Below, piece by piece: positions 48,541-60,760 of a stretch of DNA of 64,000 nucleotides; the stretch's first letter is position 1; each line of letters begins with the position of its first letter. The notes beneath the pieces are model-generated. The model worked only from the letters and a program-made list of their open reading frames with translations. It was not told the origin of the DNA and searched no databases. Position numbers and translations under genes: made by a program. Location: the NCBI GenBank assembly GCA_050084515.1, contig CM114272.1:1860001-1924000 (forward strand). The letters run 5' to 3'. The stretch comes from Blasia pusilla. Taxonomy: Eukaryota > Marchantiophyta > Marchantiopsida > Blasiales.

Positions 48541-50200
48541 ACGGAAACTCACATTCTCGTTTCGATCGTGGGAACTGCGGGAGCGAGCCTCCCGGAGGCC
48601 GTCCTAGTGCCGGAGCACGTCTCGTCCGTCCGTCCGCACGCGCGAGCCAGTCCCCCCGCTTCAGCCCCCGTTCCTTGGTCCACTTGGGAGGCCCCCGTCG
48701 CTTCGGCCGTGGAGGCCGTCCGCCGGTCCCCCGAGACGAGCCGCCACGCGGGGTACGCACCTTCCTCCCGGGACCCGTACCGGAGTCGCGGTCCGCGGAC
48801 CGCCTGCACGACTAGGAACCGCGACGGACGAATCCGTCGACGTCCCGCCGGGGCCTCCAAGCTCCGGTTGCCATCGCCTAACGGACGGCGACAGACCCCG
48901 GTGGCGTGGACTCGATCGCCTTCAGCTGAATCACATGATTGCGCACGTTGACGTGGCTTGGACCAGTCACCAGATAGCTCCCCTTCCCTTCCCTTCCCTT
49001 CCCTTCCCTTACCTTACCTTACCTCACCTTTCCGATCCATGCTGACCAGTTGGCAAGTGGCTGTCTGACAGCGTCTGCGCACCGAGTCGACTGGCTACAA
49101 CCGGTGGGGACCCCGCCCCGCCCTACTACTCCTCTTTTCAAAAGCGAAACACACCGAAGAGGCGCCTTATCCCCTCTGTAGCCTTGTACCTGCCGGTACC
49201 TTCTCTCCCCAGTTTAAAACTCTCCTGCCTGATTGCTACCGATTATTACTAATCCCCAGAATTAGCCATAATCCATGCGTGCTGCCCTCTCTTAACCATG
49301 ATTCACCTGCGGTCCTGCGCTTCTACCTGGTTTCATTTTTTCGTATCAGCTACAGTAAACCTGTACGATAAGGCGTGCCTTGAGGGAGGGGAGCGGGTCG
49401 CTGGTGGAGGCGTTTCGCGGTGGTGGGCCCCTGTAGGTGCGTCCCTTAATTGCGGGTTTCTCCCCCCCGGCAATCGAACTCTGGGGGGTCCCAGGGGAGG
49501 TCCGTGGTCGTACTAGGAACTACGAACATGTTCGTGTCATGTGCGAAGTGGCTAAGGGCGGGCGGATGGGCGGTCCAGTGGGGGCCACCGTGTGTGCGAG
49601 CATAGTCTACGATTCTAGTCCGACCACAGTGCTTTACACCGACTGCGTGAGTGCAGCTCCGGGAGAGAACTGTGGTGATCCCGCTCTCCCACAGTCCATC
49701 CAGTTCATCCCTCTTGCTCGCACGCACGCACGCAGCCGAGGTTCCTGTGACTCCTGTCGTCGCCTTGCTGTTAGCTCCGAACGGCGAGGCCCGTAAAACT
49801 CGCCCGGTTAGCGTGGGGTTCGTTCGTTCGTTCCGCAGGTTCGGCAGGTTGTGTCCAAATTTGAATCCGGAGCTTTGAAGGGCCTCCACGTGACAAGCAG
49901 CGTGGGTTTAGGATAGTGACAGGGCAGTGGCGGCCTCTGAGGGACTGGAGGAGGTCCGGACTCCGGGCTCTCCGTGAGATTGATAATTATTTATTATTCT
50001 CCATATCATGGGTTTCCTATTCGCCCTATATATATACCCCCGGCCCGTTCTACGGATGCTGTCATGTGTCGCTGGATTAGAGAGCCTCGTGGGCTCCCAT
50101 ATTCCGGTGCGCGATTCGATGAGTTCGCATTAGTGTCAGCGTTAATAGTAATAATAATAATCTCTGTCATCACTTCCTTTCGCTTTAGGAGCTAATCTCC
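48541..50200. other. Isolated GC-rich island without a supported gene
   Basis: About 1.6 kb of CpG-rich DNA between AT-rich flanks. Both strands carry overlapping frames of 70-150 residues with no recognisable motif. It contains a (ccctt)n run at about 48981-49030 that grades into (acctt)n. By comparison with the other two islands in the window, which carry genes, it might be a promoter/first-exon island of an undetected gene, a non-coding RNA, or the remains of a gene. Confidence 0.45.
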
Positions 50201-51780
50201 CTGAGCTTAGGGCGCTTCAAAGCAGGGCTTTTCCCTTGCACACGGCCGTAAATAAACAAAATATCTTACGGTTGATCTCAGTCCATTTATGGGATATTTC
50301 CGGGGTATTCTATTTGCAGGTTAACTTATTTCCATACCCGTTATTTGAAGTGGGGTGAATTTTAAGTCCTTTATGAGTAAAAGGAGAAAAACCATCTCCT
50401 TTAAATATAACTTTTTGTTTGTAGACCTCTTGTATATAGACTTTTTGTTTGTTTGTAATAGTCCATTAGCCTTAGGGCCGGGTCCCATGTACGAGAGGTC
50501 GCGGCGGTCGTTAGAGGTCGCCAGTTTTTTTGGCGATTATCCCGCATCCTGGCGACCGTGAGCAATACATATCTGATGCTTATGACAAGCAACCGATGCA
50601 CTTTCTTGGATTAACCGCCGGAAATATGATTTGGCCGCAGAAAACGACGTCCTTGGCCGTCCATGGGACTCTGCCCTTAGTGTAATAGTCCATCGGACTT
50701 TTTCTAATTGTGAGATCTCATGCGGGAAATTTAATGGTAAGAGGGGCTTTGAGGCGCCCTATAATATATTCCCTTCTAGTTTGATATTGATAAAGTGATT
50801 TTTTTTCGTGTCTAGTCATGTTAGTAAAGGAAACACTAGAAGGGTCAGACAAAAAAACCCTGAAATGTAGTGAATTACCATTCAATTAAATGGGTTCTCA
50901 AAGGTCATATTAGTGACACTTATAAGTGGTGTTTTTTTTCTCACACTCCTTTAGCTTTTTTTGCCAAGCTTTTTTTGCTTTATTTTGTAATTTTCTCGAG
51001 TCTTATTGCAAAAATTTTTTTAATGTTCCTTATTCTCTTTCAATAAGCTTTGGCTATGATTTTGGATGTCATCTTGGGGCTCCTCATTCAAGGACTTTGT
51101 GATCTTGAATCTTATTATTTATATTAAAATGAGTTATATTCCCCCTTTTTCAGCCTCTTTTTTCCCAACATGGTTATCCTCCATTTCTCCCCCTTACCCG
51201 CTAAGAAGATTTGTTTAGGTTTAAGGGTTTGTAGAAAATCTGGAAAAAGGGATTATGGTTAAATATTGTTCCATGTCCAAAGGTCCATGAAGGATTTTCG
51301 TTGTAATAAATGACTTCTAATATCTCTTCGTATTTCATGTAAGTAATGCCTCTTGATACTACCGTTAAGTTAAAGAAAATTAAAGTCTACTTTTATTTTT
51401 ATTTTAGTAATACTTACGAGAGTCGTTTTCTATTCAATAGAGAAAAGGTGGAAAAGTATTAAATGTAAGATTTCACGAAAAGGGTTTGTCCTTAAAATGA
51501 ATTTCCGATTTGTCTCCCGATTAGTCCAAACTTTCTATGGTCTTTTAAATGAGACAAATAAAACACAAACTAAATGAAGCATTTATAGAAATCCTCTAAA
51601 CCGGATTAGCGTTGAGTAAAGGGTGTCTCTCCTAATTACTGAAATCTTACTAGAGTCGTGGACTTTCCTCCAAGAAAATCGCAAATTAAATAAATTCCAT
51701 AAATTTAGTATTTAAAGAAAAGCTTCCAAACCGACTCTCAATAAATAAATAAGTAATTAAATGAATAACTTCTCATTATC

Positions 51781-51958
51781 TCTACGTACTAGTGATCCGT
51801 TCCTACGGGTGTCTTTTTATGAATTATCAATAAATAATTAGTTAATTAAATAAACAACTTCTTCATATCTCTACGTACTAATGATCCGTTCCTACGGGTG
51901 TCTTTTTGTGAATTATCAATGAACCATTTATAGGAAAGCTGTAAACTGAATTATCGTT
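51781..51958. repeat. Tandem duplication, 89-bp period
   Basis: The word tctacgtact, then gatccgttcctacgggtgtc, gaattatcaat recurs at 51781 and 51870. A diverged third unit (catacgtattagtgataat) follows near 51990. Confidence 0.85.
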
Positions 51959-53105
51959 AAGTGAATAAATAAACAGTCAATCTCTCCATGTCCATACGTA
52001 TTAGTGATAATGCAGAATATGCCTAGTGTCTTTCCCTTCAGCTAATTTATTAAGCCATTCATGCTATTTATTAATTAAAGCATTAGTTAATTAAAGTATG
52101 TACGTGTACGTGTGGCTCTTTCCCAGCCTTGTGTGAGATATCTAGATAGGTTTAGGGATATTCTTGCCCTTTCTTTGTGTTCACATGGGCCCTCTGCTTA
52201 GATTGACAAAGGGGTGTAATTAGCAAGCTCCCATTAGCCCCTAATAGCACCTTTAGGGCACCACTATCAGCGCCACTTAGTCAACAAAGAGATCCCACAT
52301 GTTTGCTACAGGAGAAGACCCTAAAGGTCATGACATGCCACACAGTTAGTAGGCCGGTTCCTTTAGGGTGGACAGAAACGCCTCGTTCCCCTCAAGCAAG
52401 TTATTTAGGGTTCCACAACTTATCCTTAAAAAAAAAACCACATGACTACAATTCGTGACGAAGGCCTATCCCAAATGGATATTTTTTGGTACTCGAGTAC
52501 TCACTAAAAACTAATTGTTTAATGTAAGAGAATAGAGATAACTCCCCTTTGCTAAAATGGGTGTGTTGGCCTTTACCCACTTACAAAAATTCATCCCCAT
52601 TATATATATAGTGGTGTTCACTCTTAAGAAGAATTATTGTGTTATGGTTAGGGATAGCTGTCCTTTGGTTGGAATGGGGGCGTCCTTGATTACCCACCCA
52701 GTGAAATTCTTGTCTATTATATAGGAATAATTTGGTGCTAGTAAGACGAAAGATGTAATAGAACCGGTGTGCGGCCCTTTGATAAGGACGGGGGAGAAAG
52801 TAATTAATACACATATGTGGATAGCCTAGATAAACACCTATAGGAGTCATACATAGATTTTAATGTGTGCAATTGGAGATCTAATTTGGAAATATTAGCG
52901 GCGAAGTCAATCTAGCGAAAAAATATTTTCATTCCGATGTGCTTGATGAAATCAACTAACAGAAAATTGCCATGTCTGAAGCCTTACTACACTTGTCAAG
53001 ATTATGTAATTCGTCATGCCATATACTAGTGCAAACATTAATATGATTACATTGGTATATTAGAAAACTACCATCTTTCTTACATATCAGCAGTTTCAAT
53101 TGTTT

Positions 53106-53109
<4 letters not shown>

Positions 53110-53136
<27 letters not shown>
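53110..53136. repeat. (GA)n microsatellite
   Basis: A pure GA run of about 27 bp. Confidence 0.95.
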
Positions 53137-55208
53137 GCACAAATAGGTCGATAAAAAATAGTAAAAATTCACTTTAAGTAGGAGAGAAAAACTCCAACAC
53201 TCATATAATATTGAAGTCTACACGTAAATTTGAAAAAATAATTCATAGAAAGTATAACATAATAATTCACAATGTAATTTACATCATCACATCTCAATTT
53301 AAAGTCTACATTTGGGCATGTTTTAAAATGAATTATTTTTTAAAATGTTAGATAAAATGAGCACGGGTTCTATTCCAACTTTATTTTCTCCCAACAATAA
53401 TGGGAGTCTTTTTGTCGAAAAAGAAATTGAAGCATAAGAAATAATAGTTCCCATATGAATTTCAATATTAATTGTCCAAGGTTGCGCGCATGAAACTTTT
53501 TTATTTATTTTTAAAACCCTCCTATTTCTTTGATATTGGTGTCATAATCAAGTTCGAAACCCATGCTACCTTTCACTCTCCTAGAAAGATAGATCATGTC
53601 TTAGATGCAAAATTAATCAAATTATTTCCCCAACCAATATAATCTTTACCTCATAATATCCTTTAAACATTCCATGTTGAAACGCCCTATTACCTCTAAG
53701 TAGATTTAATTAGCCACAAGAAAGAGTCGTGGCCTTTATATGTATAAATAATTTAGTGATTAAGGGACGCGTATTACCCAATTTTATGGGGAGGAAGATG
53801 AGAATAGTTTGGCCATTTCTTTACTGCATTAGTCCAACTATTTTCCTCGAATGAACGTGCCTTAAAATAAATAGAAATAGTGTTGATTCCTTACTTATTT
53901 ATAGGTGAAAGATCATTAGTAATATTTAGTTCAAGTTTTCATATTCTCACTTATTTGAAAATCATGTTATTATTTAATCATTTCTTAATCACTAAGTTCA
54001 TGTAGAAGGTAGTTAGTCAGGTTTAATTAAGCGATGTTGGCCTATGGACCCAGCCTTCCTTTGGACGTGCTAAGTTGTCTATTTTTTATTAACTGCATTA
54101 ATTATTATGGGAAAATATTTAAAAGGAGATAATGGAGCAAATTAGCTTTATGCCCACGAAATGGCGTGGGATCTTTATGCTCATAAGGGGACACAACTAC
54201 TAAACGGATCACCCAATTCCAATTACCTTAAGTAACCCCTAAACAAATATCACACTACAAAATTTAAACATACGATTTATGGGGAGAATTCGATTTATCT
54301 TATAATTTTTATTTTATTTTTATTTTTACTCCTTGTGATTGTACAAATGGGGCATTGCATATGTAATATTGGGTCATTTAATTTCATATTCTTTACTTGA
54401 AATTTCACCCTTGGTGGTCTTATTTGAAACAATTATTAAAAGTAATTTAGGGCCCCACCAATCGTGAGCACTCACTCACTACTAGTAATTGTTTATTCCT
54501 CTTAAAAAAAAGGTGAGAATTCTAGTGACTATTTTAAAAAACTCTTACTAATCAAATTGAAAATTAATAGTCAAGTTCAAAATTTCCTTTTCATTAATGG
54601 GTTAAAGATGATATAGGAAATTTAGGGTAAGGTATATCTAAACGTTCTTAACGGTTGACCTAAAATAAGAAGATCTAATCGATATACGAATGGGAGGATT
54701 TTTTTTCCATGTGTTTCACCTCGTTGTCACATGTGTCGCTCAAAAAAACTTTTGACATTTGTGACCGATTTTAATGTGAAAAGGCTCGAAGTTATTAAAG
54801 ATGAACCATGCATGGCACGAACACCTCACGATACCAAATAACAAATAACTGCAAGAAATAATAGTCATCACATGAGGTCTACAAGACATGTCAAGTAGTG
54901 TGACCATAAGTTAAAATGTGGTCTTCACACTTAACATGCCAAGCTTGACAACCAAATTTGATTTGTTCTTATTGTCGATCGTACATTGAACTATAGCCTT
55001 TGAATCTGTGGGTTTTCATGATATCTTTTTGAGTCTTGTTAATATGAAAGATGGATAGAAAAGCAAAGTCTATTCGACCCCTCTTTTTGATTATGAACCT
55101 AAGGAAATCTTCAATACTAATGAAAAGAGGATAAATAAGTCATACAATAAGAAAAAATGGAATTGCTTTTTCTCTTATCTATACTATTGTTTTGAAGATG
55201 AAATGTTC

Positions 55209-55545
55209 AGGGTTGCACATAGCTAAAGTCTGTGTCTGCGGACATGTCCATGTCCGTGGACTTATGTCTGCCCTAGGAACGGACATGTCAGTGTGGTCCC
55301 AAGTATGTACGACCCGCACCTGAGCCCGCCGAGCATGTCGCATAAACCCTGGCAAGCCGAGCCTACACCCACAAAATGGGTGTGGGCATTTTGTGGCATA
55401 AACCCGCAACCATGCCCACCCCGCGGGCCACAAAACAGGTGTGGGCTTGGCCCACTTGGGTCTACGCAACACGCTCAACGAGCTTAGGAGCGGGCCCGGA
55501 TGCGGGCCGTTGGTACCCAAGCGGCGTGTCTGTGGACATGTTCCA
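55209..55545 (+). repeat. Dispersed repeat, copy B
   Basis: A GC-rich patch starting CAGGGTTGCACA and ending with tacccaagcggcgtgtct, the same frame as copy A at 640-790. It carries a direct repeat at its two ends (tgtctgcggacatgtcc at about 55235 and tgtctgtggacatgttcc at about 55527). Internal sequence is dense in cgggccc, gtgggc and ccaagt words. It may be a non-autonomous transposon, class undetermined. Open frames inside are short and without domains. Confidence 0.45.
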
Positions 55546-56644
55546 TACGACAAAAACAGAAAGAGTTGCTATTTTGATTTTGAAGAGCCCCTTGATACTT
55601 GTGGAGAGGGGAAGTTTGGAAAAGGATAAAGGTCATGTTTGGATCTTAGACGATAGGGGCAGTTTTCACAAAGAACTTTTTTATTAGTATATCAATAAAT
55701 TGAACAAAAAATGGAATAATTTGAAGTGTACAAGATTACCGTTGTTAATTAATATCAGCCCACTCATTTTCATGGTTGTTAATTTTTCAATTCTCTAATT
55801 TTATGGTTTATATATAAGAGCTTTCTTGGTTTATGAGAGTTTATACACTATGCAAATATTTTTTAATAGTTTCTAATTCTAAATATTTGAATAAAATAAC
55901 TGCATAATTGCATGATTATGATTTAGAGAAGCTCATGAGGATATTTTTATCACAAAATGAGTGTCAAATAAATTACAAAGATCAATATAATTCTTAAAGG
56001 GACAATCTTACACATTACCTTTGAGTAAAGACGAGAGTAAAGAACAAACATGTTCAACGCGTATACATATAGTCTGGTACATTTAAAGAACTTACTATGC
56101 CTACCAATAATGCCATATAAATGTGGGTGACTCAAAGCAATTTTTGTAAAGGAAACAATAACAATCCAACTTACAATTGTAAAAGTTATTGAAATTCATC
56201 GTTTGTGGAGAGACTATTTGTTCACAAAGTTACAAAAAAACTCCTTGGTCAAAGATTATTTAGTCTTTTCCTACAATGGAGCAAGTAGCTACCTTCAATT
56301 GCTCCACAACAACTCCCCCCTCCCCCCGGCGCGATCAATATTAAAACCCATTGATTCACGTATGGAGAAGGTCAATATCATTCCACCATCAATCGTGGAC
56401 TCCCAACATGTTTCGGACCACCCATCTAAACATATAGTAAATATGAAGAGTTCCAATCAATTTAATTACTTGTAGAACACCTTATCCTCCTACACAATAC
56501 AATGTTTATATGACAAGTTTAGATTAAGGTTTAACGTGTATCTCAAAATCTTAGCCATGGCGGGTCTGCAGAAACCTGTCGAGGCTACGCCTACTCGACT
56601 CCCGAGCCTGGCTCGGTCAAGGCTGTGTGTCATATGACGAGCTT

Positions 56645-56852
56645 CTACCATAAGGTTAAAATGAACATGTGACTAATTTAGCTCTCAGCCCCTTTCCTAC
56701 CAAACGATAAACGACCATATGATGGATTCAAATGAACTAATATATTCTCCTACCATAAGGTTAAAATGAACATGTGACTAATTTAGCTCTCAGCCCCTTT
56801 CCTACCAAACGATAAACGACCATATGATGGATTCAAATGAACTAATATATTC
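56645..56852. repeat. Near-perfect tandem duplication, 105-bp period
   Basis: Positions 56645-56749 and 56750-56852 are essentially identical, from ctaccataaggttaaaatg to gaactaatatattc. Because the DNA is not coding and the copies have not diverged, the event is recent, or it reflects an assembly artefact. Confidence 0.95.
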
Positions 56853-57248
56853 AAGCTCCTCTCCAACATCAAGATAAGCCCATCGACATGTCAAGAAATT
56901 TCTCAATCATACGAGTGCAAGAGCTCTTCTAATGTAGGATTAATGCATGGAAGCTCTAGTCAAGCCCAACTCTAGGAATTTATGAAAATCTTTTCGAGAA
57001 GGCAAAGATTTTCAAGTTCGGAGGAGTAGCAATTTTTCCAATGGGTAAGTCTTGGGGGCACTCAACTTTCTCCTACTCTGACCATTTTAAGGCATATAAA
57101 AATAAAACCATACTCAATTTCTTAATTTGTAAGTGGGTGTGAAATAAAAAGGATGTAAACTATTAATCTTGAGAATCACTAATCCCCAAACTCCTCCTCG
57201 GACCCGAGATATTTTCTGTTATATTCCTTTCTTTGGGATATTAGCCGA

Positions 57249-57345
57249 TAGGCAGGGTGGGGGGATGCCCTCTTTTCTTTTTCCAGGCTGGTGGTGGCCT
57301 TGACATAATCGACTTTGAGTCCCCCCATTTTTGGGTATTCCGTAT
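57249..57345. repeat. Diverged copy of the 47.1-kb repeat
   Basis: Shares the ordered words ggtggtggccttg, gactttgagtcccccc and a following ccgtatgggt with the tandem pair at 47118-47453. Confidence 0.45.
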
Positions 57346-58062
57346 GGGTTTTCCATCACCCGCTTTTTATTGAGACCTCGTTTCCTTTGATATTAGGGCT
57401 AGTCAATGGTGTCCTCGTGAGTATTCCGACGGCTATTGGATTTTGTTAAAACTCTCATCATTTTGTAAGGGAGATAGATAATAAACTTTGTCGATGTTGA
57501 AATGGGAATGAAAAAATTACTCTAGAGCGGACTCAAACGCATACGGACGAGGATAGAACCAATTGAAACGGGAAATTTGGGCGGCATGCCGTCAATGTGG
57601 ACGGAAAACTCACCCTAATTGAGTTTTACGGGACTCCCGTCAACGCTAAGGGGATTGAGTTGACTGGCCTTATCACGAGAAAATAACATCCCCATAGAAA
57701 CCTCCAATCACGTCTCTCTAAATACACGTGTCATTGTTAGAGCACTATCCTCCTCTTATTTTTTAATAGTAATATATCCCCCAATGGCCAATATGGTAAT
57801 AGAAAACGGCTCTCTGATTCAGATAGAGCAGCCTAATTTAGAGGCCCGCTACATATGCGCATCAATTCACACCACAGATAGCGTCTCTGACACGGACTGG
57901 CACCCGCTACGTACGTGGCAGGATCTCAGGAGAGGTTCACTGGTTGAGATACGTCCACGTTTGACGCGCTCGCGCACAAGGACACGTATCGCGTTCAGGC
58001 TCTACGTTTATCTATGTTGTGTATTATTCAAAGTCCTTTTGGCGTTTCCATTTATTTATTTC

Positions 58063-58320
58063 CGTTATTTCCAAATTCCAGGGTGGACAAAAATGCCACG
58101 GCATGAGATTCTTATCTTTAAAGTAATCCATCGTGGAATATTTAAAGATTTCTTTTTTAGTTAATTCGGTTATTTATTTCCCGTTATTTCCAAACTCCAG
58201 GGTGGACAAAAATACCACCGCATCAAATACTTATCTATAAAGTAATCCATAATGGAATACTTTAACATTTCTTTTCTTTGTTAATTCGGTTATTTTAAGA
58301 TATCTAGATCATATTATACA
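58063..58320. repeat. Tandem duplication, 129-bp period
   Basis: Copies at 58063-58191 and 58192-58320 share cgttatttccaaa, ctccagggtggacaaaaat, aaagtaatccat and ttaattcggttatt. They differ by scattered substitutions, so this event is older than the one at 56.6 kb. Confidence 0.85.
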
Positions 58321-58631
58321 CAAGTGAAAATTGGAAAAAAAAATTTGTATATTTTCTTATATTAATTTAAGCAGAAATATAATATAATCTATTGCTATAA
58401 CATGAATTTAATTTTTTTTAATCTGGGAATTAAATTTTGAGAGAAGACAACTGGATGGGAAGGGTATGGACTACATTTTCAGATGTGATGATTTTAAAAA
58501 TTCACTAATAATACTAGTTTCTATGAATTTCCATAAAAATCTAAAAACTAACCATATCATATGACGTGAAGTATCTTCTATGACCAAATAGAGATGTCTT
58601 CTTTCATAATCCATCTAAAGGTCTTGGAATA

Positions 58632-58664
<33 letters not shown>

Positions 58665-58665
58665 T
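58632..58665. repeat. (CT)n(AT)n compound microsatellite
   Basis: A CT run passes directly into an AT run. Confidence 0.95.
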
Positions 58666-60059
58666 CATAAGAATTCTCTCATCCATAAAGCACTTTCACA
58701 TTCTACTATTATTGAAACTATAAATATAGACATATGATCAAGTTTTGGGTTGGGAGATATAAGGAGTAAGGAGAAGCACGGGTGTTCCACGAGAGGAGAA
58801 CATAGTATTCACAGAGGGAGTAACACGTAACCACATGAGTAACTTGACAGATAAATTAATTAACATGGAGGAGTGAGTTTGTTTTTATTAGATCCACATC
58901 CCACGCTTAAGGGAGAACCCATCCACTACTGAAAATAATTTGCAGGAGAAATTTTATCCTCCTGCCTTTGCACTCCGAATCCACTCCCCCAAACCTGCAC
59001 CAAACACATACGTCGCGTGAGGAGAAGGCGAAGAAATTATTAGTGCTTAGTAGTAGGGGCTGTAAATAAATGATATTTCCCATAATTAGTGAGTAAAAGT
59101 ACGAATATTTATAATGCAAGAAAGACACAAAGAGTTATGCATATAAGGAAAGGAAAGAAAGGAGGTTAAGTTCTAAAGAGGTTAGAACCATAAAAGATTG
59201 TACTATTGAAGAAGACGCAGTCGCCTTTTATCCTACAAGGACGTTGAAGTTGCTTCCATCTTGTGCATTTTCAATGCGTCAAGGAGAAACAAAAAGAAAG
59301 AAAGTGCCACTCAATAGTTAACAACACATGGCATAAGGGAAGAAAATTCAAGGAGAGACAAAGAGTGAGAAATGAACATCTAGAAAAATCATCAATTGCA
59401 CCACAAATCTATCTTGCATAAAAACAAATACACCAAATGATGCACGATACACCTTCTTATTTTCCACTTTAAGTATGTGGAATCACAAATGTATGCTTGA
59501 CGAGCTTTATCATTTATGTCATCATTATATTGATATTTTCACAACTTAAGTTTCTCTCATTTCATAAAGTATCAAATGCATTGGGATTTGATGCATTTTC
59601 AAAGTATGTTTGAAGCACTTGCCACAACACTCATGATGGATAATTTAGTTTTTTCTTATGTAGTTAGTATAAAAATGATTTTATATTATTGAGATTTTGC
59701 TTAACATGATTGTTCCTTGCTAGAGCCCTTTAGACCAAGTATCACATGATATCACTCATTTTTTCTAGTGTTATTTTTTTCTCGTGGGCCCTATCAAGCA
59801 GGTATATTGAATCTAGGTATTTTATAAGAGTTATTTTTCAATTGTATTGGGAAGAGGGGGTGATGGATCGGCCATCCCCCCCATTTATTCTTCTTCCTAT
59901 GTGTGAGAGTGTATTAAAAAATAAATCTATTTGCACGGTTAGGGAAGGGTTGGAAGGCTTACACCTCTCACACGACATCCATGGGCAAAGAATCCAAGAT
60001 CCAATCTTCCAAGTAAGACTAGTCATGATTGATGTATTCTTTGTAAACAACCTCTAAGA

Positions 60060-60760
60060 AATATGAGGTAGATCCACTAGTGATGACTGAGGGTGGCACC
60101 ACCATCATAACCAAATACACACCAACGCAGAATACTAGAATTCTAGCGAGCTCACTTTAGAATGGAAATGCATGAGAGTCTTATGAGTGAGACATGAGTT
60201 GCAGGAATGAGGTGTGAACCTTGATGGGCATCTTGTATGATAAGGTTTGTCACCTAGAAGAGCGTGACCAATCGCCGAGCGGGACTTGAGAAGAGCTCTA
60301 GTCCCACAAGAGTTGGGCGCCAAAGGGACTACAATCTAGTTTGGATCTTGATTGAGCATTTGGGGATTCTCCATGTTTAAGGTCATGATATTTAGATCGA
60401 AGATGCGTTTGGGATGAATAAGGTGGGATTAGGAAGCTTGCAAGAAGCAAATTCCAATGCACTAAATCCGGATAAACGCATAAACAAACATCAGGAAATC
60501 ATTTTTGAACTGTCAGAACGATGGTTGGGTTGAAGTGCCACAAAGAGCGGTCCAAGAGAACTTCCCTAGATGTAGAACGGAGATGGATATCTATACAACT
60601 TCAACTTGGGGTCTCTAGGGGTGCTTGGAACCCAAATCCCACTTTGGGAACCATGGGGATGAATCAAGGGCATGGGATGGATTGAGAGGGTGACAGTGGG
60701 GTTTCAACTCCAAGCTAAGTCCAATTGGACCAAGTACGGACATAAACCTTGGAACTTGAC
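60060..60760 (-). mobile_element. Diverged copy of the insertion found inside copia
   Basis: Read on the minus strand, this segment matches 30.0-30.68 kb on the plus strand in order: a gtgcattggaa word, an aagctt.c.aat word, tcccaaa.gcatctt, and a gagct..ctagaattctagtattctgcgttgg block matching gagttctggtattccgtttgg. It has no coding frame. Two copies in one window indicate a moderately repeated family. Confidence 0.6.

Larger units (their letters stand above)
50201..55200. other. AT-rich intergenic DNA
   Basis: I see no coding sequence. It includes a tandem duplication at 51.78-51.96 kb and a GA run at 53110-53136. The rest shows only AT-rich DNA with short local repeats. Confidence 0.5.
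55546..60059. other. AT-rich intergenic DNA
   Basis: No coding sequence recognised. Open frames at 57784-58164 and 59746-60057 (both plus) lack any motif, and the first overlaps the 58.06-kb tandem repeat. The tandem duplications and microsatellites in this interval are listed separately. Confidence 0.5.

Noticed and set aside
48568-48951. 127-codon plus-strand frame and overlapping minus-strand frames in the GC-rich island
   Set aside because: Composition alone explains them; no motif favours any of the competing frames.
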